The notes beneath the pieces are model-generated. The model ran no database searches, had not been told where the DNA came from, and saw nothing but the letters and a program-made list of their open reading frames with translations. Shown piece by piece: positions 57,602 to 64,000 of a stretch of 64,000 nt of DNA; the stretch's first letter is position 1; every line of letters begins with the position of its first letter. The stretch comes from Anthopleura xanthogrammica (lineage: Eukaryota > Cnidaria > Anthozoa > Actiniaria > Actiniidae), in contig OZ025223.1 of the NCBI GenBank assembly GCA_964019055.1, positions 7,189,263 through 7,253,262 on the forward strand. Direction: 5' to 3'. The position numbers and the translations under genes were made by a program.

Positions 57602-60600
57602 CAAGTAGAGTTAGCACGTTCCACCAGCATCTGGTGGCCCGCATCTGGTGGCCCGACACGCATCTGGTGGCCCCTTGGCCATAACTCCTCAACAGAGCAT
57701 GCTATGACAACCAAACTTGGTAGCATGGTTGGCACTTGGGTTGTCAATCATATGACCACGTGATGTGATGTGACGTCACACATCACGTGACTTACGAGCC
57801 AAACATTATCGCCCATTTTTGAAAATAGTCGGCATTATATGCTATGACCACGGAACTTGGTAGGATGGATGGTATTTGTGTCACCAGTCATAGGGTCACG
57901 TGGTTTGATGTGACGTCACATATCACGTGATGTAGAAGTTAATTTTAGAGGAAAGGCATGGCAATGCACATGAATTACGAACTATAGCTTGTAGTCATGT
58001 TATCAGACGACCGAATCATTATTGTAACGAAACTCCGCTCTCACATACCTCTCATGGCCCCATCGTGCCTACATGTGGTGGACCCGCATCTGGTGGCCCC
58101 ACATGCATCTGGTGGCCCCTTGGCCATAACTCCTCAACAGAGCATGCTATGACAACCAAACTTGGTAGCATGGTTGGCACTTGGGTTGTCAATCATATGA
58201 CCACGTGATGTGATGTGACGTCACACATCACGTGACTTACGAGCCAAACATTATCGCCCATTTTTGAAAATAGTCGGCATTATATGCTATGACCACGGAA
58301 CTTGGTAGGATGGGTGGTATTTGTGTCACCAGTCATACGGTCACGTGGTTTGATGTGACGTCACATATCACGTGATTTAGAAGTTAATTTTAGAGGAAAG
58401 GCATGGCAATGCACATGAATTACGAACTATAGCTTGTAGTCATGTTATCAGACGACCGAATCATTATTGTAACGAAACTCCGCTCTCACATACCTCTCAT
58501 GGCCCCATCGTGCCTACATGTGGTGGACCCGCATCTGCTGGCCCCACACGCATCTGGGGGCCCCTTGGCCATAACTCTTCAACAGAGCATGCTATGACAA
58601 CCAAACTTGGTAGCATGGTTGGCACTCGGGTTGTCAATCATATGACCACGTGACGTGATGTGACGTCACACATCACGTGACTTACGAGCCAAATAAAATT
58701 GAGTCTGATAAGATAATCAGACGTCTTACCGCCTATTTCTAACCAGTTTAAGCTTTTTTTGTGAAATAATGGACACTACCTATTGATGGTTATTTTTTTA
58801 AGTCTATGGTGAAACGTGGGGTAGTTCTTGCAACCTGGATAAGATACCGCCGTTTCTTCAAATTCAGCATTATTCAATATTATTAGTGTTTAGATACCTC
58901 TGTTTAGATATACTGAAATGTTATCTAGATCTACTTATTGCTTTACATTCTGGGTAACACCACATTTTTTCCATGGGTAAATAGGCTTCCCCAGCGGGAA
59001 ACGATTTTCCCCAATTTCCCAAGATAAAGCTGACTCCTGGAAATTATCATAGATAAATCAAAAAGGACAAAAGAATTGCCCATGACATTCATAACCAAGT
59101 GGTATGGTTTATCTATGGATTATCTAAACACAACAAGTCGCATAACAGCATTTTAGCAAATCCTTTTAAAAACCGGAAACATCTTGCTGTGATCATGCTG
59201 TGCATGTTTTGGCGCTGAAGCATTCGGTTTTCGTACAAAGCACGGCACCAAAGATTGTTAACTTTCAAGATTCTCTTTGAGCTCATTGGCTTCAATTAGA
59301 ATTTAGCATTCAAAATTTGCCATTTTATTCGAATTTGACCAGATACTTTTCCCGCCGTAATCTCTCTGGGTAAAACGTTCACCTCAGGTTATCATTTTCA
59401 GTGAACCGGAAAACCTAGCTAGATCAAAAGGGATGCCTTGTGGTAAGGGTTGTGTGTACTTCACCATAAATACGTCAAAAAGAACAAAAAGTCCGGCTCT
59501 AATACAAGTCAAATTTATTTGATTTCCTTTTGTAGGTTAAAAAGTTTTTTAAGAGTTAATTAAAGAAATTAAAGAAATTAAAGTTTATTAAAGAGCGGTT
59601 TTTCTCTGTCCCAAGAGTCCTGCGGTCAATGAGATGGATTTGTAAAGATAATCCCGGAAACTGAATGCTGTGAATGCTGTGTTGCACTCGCGCTAAAGAT
59701 GTAACCTCAGATAACTGAGCAGTATACCTCGGTAAATTGTTCTGTGTGTAACCAAAATTTTCAGTAATTCCGCAAAACAGCGGTGCCTGTCATCACATAA
59801 TTGAAATGTAACATTGTATACGTTCTAAACAAGATTTCAAAAATCTGAGACACAGTTTTGAAGCTCATTATCCACAGAATATGCTAATGTGATTTTGTTT
59901 GACATAGCGGAAATTCTGATCCTGCGGGAAGTTGTCAAGCTAAGTGAAGTGCTGTACAATTTCAATTTGAACCTAATAACTTGTTTTGTGTTCCAAAAAA
60001 GACAGTTATGAGATATTCAAAAAACTACATTCATTTGGTTTTCAGGAAATATATACTTTTATATATTCTCAATATTGTAAAGCCGGTGCGAGGTAGCGCG
60101 TATAGGGGTCCTAAACATAATAACACCGACTTATTATCAGTATATTTACATTTACAATATGTGTGCAAACAAAAGTTGCCTTTTACCTCAAAATCACAAA
60201 TATTAGTTTCTCTTATTTTTGTCCAGTTATTGAGAATCCATACAAATAAAGTCAGCAACAACAAAATCATATACTTTACGTTCACTTTTACATAACTAGT
60301 AGAGTAAAAGTAAAATCAAGCAACAGTTATTGTGTAACGTCTCATCATCTAATGTGGTAAAGTAGGTACCAAGTTCCGTGGTCATAGCATATAATGCCGA
60401 CTATTTTCAAAAATGGGCGATAATGTTTGGCTCGTAAGTCACGTGATGTGTGACGTCACATCACATCACGTGGTCATATGATTGACAACCCAAGTGCCAA
60501 CCATGCTACCAAGTTTGGTTGTCATAGCATGCTCTGTTGAGGAGTTATGGCCAAGGGGCCACCAGATGCGTGTGGGGCCACCAGATGCGGGTCCACCACA

Positions 60601-61073
60601 TGTAGGCACGATGGGGCCATGAGAGGTATGTGAGAGCGGAGTTTCGTTACAATAATGATTCGGTCGTCTGATAACATGACTACAAGCTATAGTTCGTAAT
60701 TCATGTGCATTGCCATGCCTTTCCTCTAAAATTAACTTCTAAATCACGTGATGTGTGACGTCACATCAAACCACGTGACCGTATGACTGGTGACACAAAA
60801 TACCACCCATCCTACCAAGTTCCGTGGTCATAGCATATAATGCCGACTATTTTCAAAAATGGGCGATAATGTTTGGCTCGTAAGTCACGTGATGTGTGAC
60901 GTCACATCACATCACGTGGTCATATGATTGACAACCCAAGTGCCAACCATGCTACCAAGTTTGGTTGTCATAGCATGCTCTGTTGAGGAGTTATGGCCAA
61001 GGGGCCACCAGATGCGTGTGGGGCCACCAGATGCGGGCCACCAGATGCTGGTGGAACGTGCTAACCCCTGCTC
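57602..61073. mobile_element. Non-autonomous element with repeat-laden TIRs and 8-bp TTACATTT duplication
   Basis: TTACATTT flanks both ends (57594-57601 and 61074-61081). The termini are inverted (GTTAGCACGTTCCACCAGCA near 57610 and its inverse ending near 61065). The left arm (to ~58690) holds about 2.4 tandem copies of a ~447-bp unit and the right arm (from ~60368) about 1.5 copies in reverse. Each unit contains GCATCTGGTGGCCCCTTGG and two CACGTG...TGACGTCA...CACGTG modules. The 1.7-kb centre (58690-60367) has no transposase frame. An 8-bp duplication would suit a hAT-type mobiliser, which is inference. Confidence 0.8.
58690..60367. other. Centre of the TTACATTT-flanked element
   Basis: AT-rich, with frames no longer than about 100 codons and no recognisable domain. 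No gene supported. Confidence 0.5.
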
Positions 61074-61081
61074 TTACATTT

Positions 61082-62075
61082 TATAATTTTGTATTCGTAT
61101 ATATTTGTAAATCAGTCGACAGTTCGTAAATATTTAACGAGTGCCGTGAGTTGAATGAATCTGAGGGTCAAAAGGCATGCGTTCGATTTTTAAAACATGG
61201 AATATGTTACAATTATTCGCCGATTTAACATGGAATAATTATCATTACTCTTTCTTAATATCAAAATGAAAGTCCGAATAAACTTCTTTGTACCTCATGT
61301 TTATTTGTAGTAGTGTTGTTGAGTGAAAACATTAAATATAGCATCCGAGAATCGGGTCGCTAAAACTCAAATGAAGTCATGACGTCCTATCTGTTTGAAT
61401 TTAGCTTGGAGATCTTTAACACAAGAATTATTTGCTAATTTGTACCTTGGTACTGATACTACAGACAATATTGCGTTGAATAGCTGAGTTAAAGCACGAG
61501 TAGTCAATTAAAGTTAGATATTTGCCAAGATAAATGAAAATTCTTTAGAAATCTTGGTTTGATTAGAATTATCCTTGTTTACGAATAAATTAAAAATTCT
61601 GATTCAGCTCAGTCTTGAATTACAGCAGTCAACGAAATAGAGCATGCGTAGACATTAAATTATGTCACGTGATAAGCTAGCTCCGCCCTCTGTTAATTAC
61701 TTGGCAACATAGTGGCATTGATTGACAGGTGACATATATTAATTAGTCGGATTCATAGACGGGAACCCTGTGGCAGATGCCCGCTAAGGACTCTTGGGTA
61801 AGGGCGCAATGACCCTCTGGGTAGTATTGCGCAATTTGTTCATTTTGTCGCGGAGAAGACACAAAAAAAAAAAAAAAAAAAAAAACCAGACATTTTATGA
61901 CTGTGATACCACAGGTATCCCAGTAACAAGGCCGTGTTATCTGCCGAGGTCTTGATATTTACGATATTTACGAAAACCGAATTCAATAATTGTTTTATTA
62001 TACATTTTGTAAACTAAGAAAAAACTAAATATTTAATTCTGCTTTCGAAAAATAGCAAACGTATTTTCATAATTG
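61082..62075. other. No gene recognised
   Basis: AT-rich flank with a CpG-containing segment near 61660-61690 (GTCACGTGATAAGCTAGCTC), a poly-A tract at 61863-61885 and an ACAGGTATCCC variant of the dispersed motif at 61911. No exon identified. Confidence 0.4.
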
Positions 62076-62263
<188 letters not shown>

Positions 62264-63449
62264 TGATTGATTAATTGATTCACCTTTATTTAAATACGGT
62301 AGTTCCATAAGTTTTACAACTTCTTTACGTGAAAGCCGTATATAGATAGAATCAAAAATACATTTGATATTAAAACTGAATTGCATTAATAATAATATTC
62401 GTTATAAAAATATAATCAGTAGGTGCTAAAATTTCTGATAATAAATCTTAGAGTAGACAAACGGAGTATTAATCAAAAACTCATCAGGAGTCAGACGACA
62501 AACCGATAGCCGATAGGTTCTTCTTGAATGTAGTTTTTGAGGAAGAAGATCTCAATTCTGGAGGGAGGGAATTCCAGTTTGTTACTCCTCTATAAGAGAG
62601 AGATTCCTTACAATATTCAGTCTTTGGGACTTTGTTATAGACTAATTTTAAGGAATTATCCCTAAGATGAGATTTGTAAGGATTTTTTGAACTCATAACG
62701 AAAAGATCACGAAGATAATCAGGAGCTTTATGATTAACGATATCAAACATTAGTAGGCTTAGGCGTTTTTCTCTCCTCGAGGCTAAATTGTCCCATCCTA
62801 AACTTTGAAGAATGTCTGCCGACCTCACATCATAACTTTGAAAAGTAATGATGCGGGCAGCACGATTTTGTAGCTTTTGGATACGGTTAGCAAGCCCTTT
62901 ATTTACATTTCCCCATACACCGTCACAATAGTCAAAAATAGGCTGTATCAAGGAATTGTAAATTATTTTCAGAATTTCTAAGGATACGAAGTCACGGGCT
63001 TGTTTAAGACCATTGATGGTACGATTTACCTTTAAACACAGATTGTCGATGTGTTCCTCCCATTTTAGATTCTCATCTAAATTTACCCCTAGGTATTTGG
63101 TTGTTTTAACTCTCTTGATTTCCTTATCACCTATGGTAATAGGGAGGGTTTTACCAAGGTTTGACAGCCTTAAGTCAGTACCGATGAACATATATTCCGT
63201 TTTAGTTACATTGAGGCTTAGCTTATTCGCTAATAACCAATTTCTAATATTTTTCAAATCCTCATTTAACCTGAATAATAGTTCGGTAGTTGACTTAGAG
63301 GCAGCATTCAAAATAGTATCGTCAGCATACATGTGCGGTTTGGTGTGTAACAGACAGGCCGGGAGGTCATTGATATAAATTAGGAATAGTAAAGGACCTA
63401 AAATAGAGCCTTGAGGAACACCAAAAGCTATTTGCTGAGGTTTTTAAAA
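62264..63449 (-). mobile_element. 5'-truncated LINE inserted in the microsatellite
   Basis: Minus strand. A coding frame (63446-62484) begins inside the reverse-transcriptase domain (FGVPQGSILGPLLFLIYIND, then MYADDT, the catalytic YADD box), continues through the thumb (KYLGVNLDENLKWEEHI) and ends with the LINE tail SYRGVTNWNSLPPELRSSSS. No stop interrupts it, so it is fairly young. The 3' end has a short UTR and an AATC-type tail (AATCAATTAATCAATCAATC in minus sense). CAGA repeats lie on both sides. Clade is probably CR1/L2/Rex1-like. Confidence 0.9.
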
Positions 63450-63459
63450 GCAGACAGAC

Positions 63460-63490
<31 letters not shown>
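63450..63490. repeat. (CAGA)n microsatellite, short block
   Basis: About ten CAGA units directly abutting the truncated 5' end of the LINE; the same repeat as the long block on the other side. Confidence 0.95.
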
Positions 63491-64000
63491 TAAATAGTAG
63501 TAAGTTGTCACTAATCTTTCGCGCTTTTCTAAATTGCACTTTAAGTATGATAGACTTTGTAATATTTTGCTGCAACAAAAATCCGAAATTGCGTTGCCAG
63601 CGCGAAAAAGAATTGCAGCGAGTATCCCGTCGGCGGCTTTACTTATATATCTGTTGATGTTGTTCTATAGGAAAGTACCGACACATATTACCATTATACT
63701 GACGACCAAGGCGTTAAAGGTATAGCAAAGGAAAAAAAGATAAGACCATCTACCGACCCAAGTGACATGATGATTGGAAAAGGTATCTTAAGATATAACA
63801 CATTAAAACTTAAAAAAAGAAAAGAAAAATGAATAAAAGATATAACTGTTAAACCTTTACTTCCTTTGTACGACACAAGTCTAAACTTGCGTCTTTTCTT
63901 AACACGAGTTCATTTACACTAGCTGGCGATTCAGTTTTGTGGCGGTTTTTGCTGCGATTTCTGCCGCGGAGATCTTTGAAAATATAAATTTTGTCCTATG
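63491..64000. other. No gene recognised
   Basis: Short open frames only; no motif, RNA or repeat identified up to the window end. Confidence 0.4.

Overview
The window is eukaryotic and very probably from an invertebrate metazoan. Genes are split by GT-AG introns of about 0.1-2 kb, there are no operons or Shine-Dalgarno context, the DNA is AT-rich, and tRNA-derived SINE heads, non-LTR retrotransposon tails and many palindromic (foldback) DNA elements are present. The repeat style and intron density fit an anthozoan cnidarian (coral or sea anemone) best, but this is inference. No recognised gene fixes the species.

Layout. (1) 1-9829 and 22046-32929 hold two direct tandem copies of a very large gene of unknown family. 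Copy 2 is complete at about 2845 aa in five coding exons. Copy 1 is cut by the window start. Both encode a low-complexity, probably disordered protein built from repeated short motifs: an N-terminal ~110-residue repeat, a basic NLS-like stretch, FSF/FSFG motifs and about 20 VSLKSL-type motifs with PP1-docking-like RVxF sites. Each gene is followed by an array of foldback units. (2) 11.1-21 kb, between the copies, is accessory: a 1-kb palindrome, a two-finger C2H2 gene flanked by an inverted repeat, a 956-bp TIR element with TAA target duplications, a LINE tail, a WW + seven-finger C2H2 gene with a decayed, duplicated finger array behind it, and several MITE-like palindromes. (3) 35.8-46.2 kb is conserved gene territory: PUS7 (minus strand, six exons, 673 aa) and a TP53I3/PIG3-type quinone oxidoreductase (plus strand, five exons, 361 aa) diverge from a shared ~440-bp promoter. 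(4) 49.1-57.6 kb is a MULE-type DNA transposon with ~480-bp terminal inverted repeats and a ten-segment transposase gene. That gene is interrupted by a 2472-bp nested element whose removal with one AT duplication exactly restores the reading frame. (5) 57602-61073 is a second, non-autonomous element flanked by TTACATTT, whose TIRs carry arrays of E-box/CRE/E-box palindromes. (6) 62-63.5 kb is a 5'-truncated LINE sitting inside a (CAGA)n microsatellite.

Recurring themes. A dispersed 11-mer, ACAGGNAGCCC, occurs nine times exactly (about 0.1 expected) at promoters and element ends. In three places (PUS7, the transposase, the zinc-finger gene) coding sequence at the 3' end of a gene is tandemly copied beyond the stop codon and has decayed. 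Splice models were built by hand from donor/acceptor sites and reading-frame continuity. No database search was possible.
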